Shown one piece after another: positions 63,742 to 64,000 of a stretch of DNA of 64,000 bases. Source of the stretch: Drosophila miranda (taxonomy: Eukaryota > Arthropoda > Insecta > Diptera > Drosophilidae); contig NC_046675.1 in assembly GCF_003369915.1 (NCBI RefSeq), positions 17,856,001-17,920,000 of the forward strand, given 5' to 3'. The notes under the pieces were generated by a model. It made no database searches, was not told where the DNA came from, and saw only the letters and a list, made by a program, of their open reading frames with translations. Position numbers and translations under genes: made by a program. The stretch's first letter is position 1; every line of letters starts with the position of its first letter.

Positions 63742-64000
63742 ATGAGCGGAATAAGAAAAGGTGCTGCAAAGTCCGGCCGGCAATGCATTGTGAAGACATG
63801 CCAAAAATCAAGGCGTACCAATCCTGGTATAAAAATGTTTAATTTTCCGCCTGCAGACAGCATTTTTGGTCAAATTTGGCGCGAAAAATGTTGTGTTGCA
63901 CTGGAGAATTATGAACAAAAACTGATTATATGCGATGATCATTTTTCTAGCGCATATATAGGGAAGAAAAATTTGAAAGTACTAGCCCCGCGCACCCGTA
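63742..64000 (+). CDS. THAP-domain protein, N-terminal part (continues past the window)
   Basis: ATG at 63742 opens a frame that stays open to the window edge (86 codons). It contains CIVKTC (first zinc pair), KMFNFPPADSIF, IWREKCCVALENY, and the second pair with IICDDHFSSAYIG. The spacing C-x4-C ... C-x2-H and the conserved Pro and Trp fit the THAP DNA-binding fold, used by P-element transposases and by host transcription regulators. The sequence differs clearly from the THAP domain at 41711. It could be another P-like transposon or a domesticated host gene; the rest of the protein lies outside the window. Confidence 0.7.
   Translation, partial: MSGIRKGAAKSGRQCIVKTCQKSRRTNPGIKMFNFPPADSIFGQIWREKCCVALENYEQKLIICDDHFSSAYIGKKNLKVLAPRTR

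Overview
The window is animal nuclear DNA, almost certainly Drosophila. Genes are split by short introns of about 50-90 nt with GT..AG borders. Four intact housekeeping genes match fly proteins over their full length. Two promoters carry the fly core-promoter Motif 1, and the intergenic DNA is full of Drosophila-type transposon debris. The gene set points to Muller element E (3R of D. melanogaster); this and an obscura-group origin are inferences from memory, not shown by the sequence.

Layout. 1-9.7 kb holds one isolated exon (2261-2768) of an unrecognised gene, with an in-frame TAG, inside long non-coding DNA. 9.7-17.7 kb holds two SNF2-family ATPase genes head to head: lodestar (lds, minus strand, 5 exons, 1060 aa) and a lodestar-like paralogue (plus strand, 5 exons, 1013 aa). 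19.3-23.7 kb is transketolase (minus, 3 exons, 626 aa), with repeats filling its large first intron. 25.37 kb is a tRNA-Tyr(GTA) gene with a 21-nt intron. 26.4-29.2 kb is a FAD-dependent polyamine/spermine oxidase (minus, 5 exons, 596 aa). 36.7-39.2 kb is an adenosylhomocysteinase-like (AHCYL) gene (plus, 7 coding exons, 492 aa), standing alone in transposon DNA.

From about 30 kb to the right edge the DNA is otherwise a transposon graveyard. It contains two decayed Transib (RAG1-related) transposases, two complementary halves of a P-like THAP transposon whose nearly identical 1.2-kb ends lie inverted 21 kb apart, and two isolated ends of the same element. It also has deletion derivatives of BEL/Pao LTR elements, non-LTR elements of the I, R1, LOA and jockey clades, and many copies of a dispersed repeat with a hairpin tail. 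A second, different THAP-domain coding sequence starts at 63742 and runs off the window.

The intact genes have no common pathway beyond general housekeeping: chromatin/transcription termination, pentose phosphate pathway, polyamine catabolism, and regulation by AHCYL proteins. I find no CRISPR array, operon or bacterial gene. The most unusual material is the Transib pair, the inverted P-like pair, and the exon with an in-frame TAG followed by open frame up to a splice donor.
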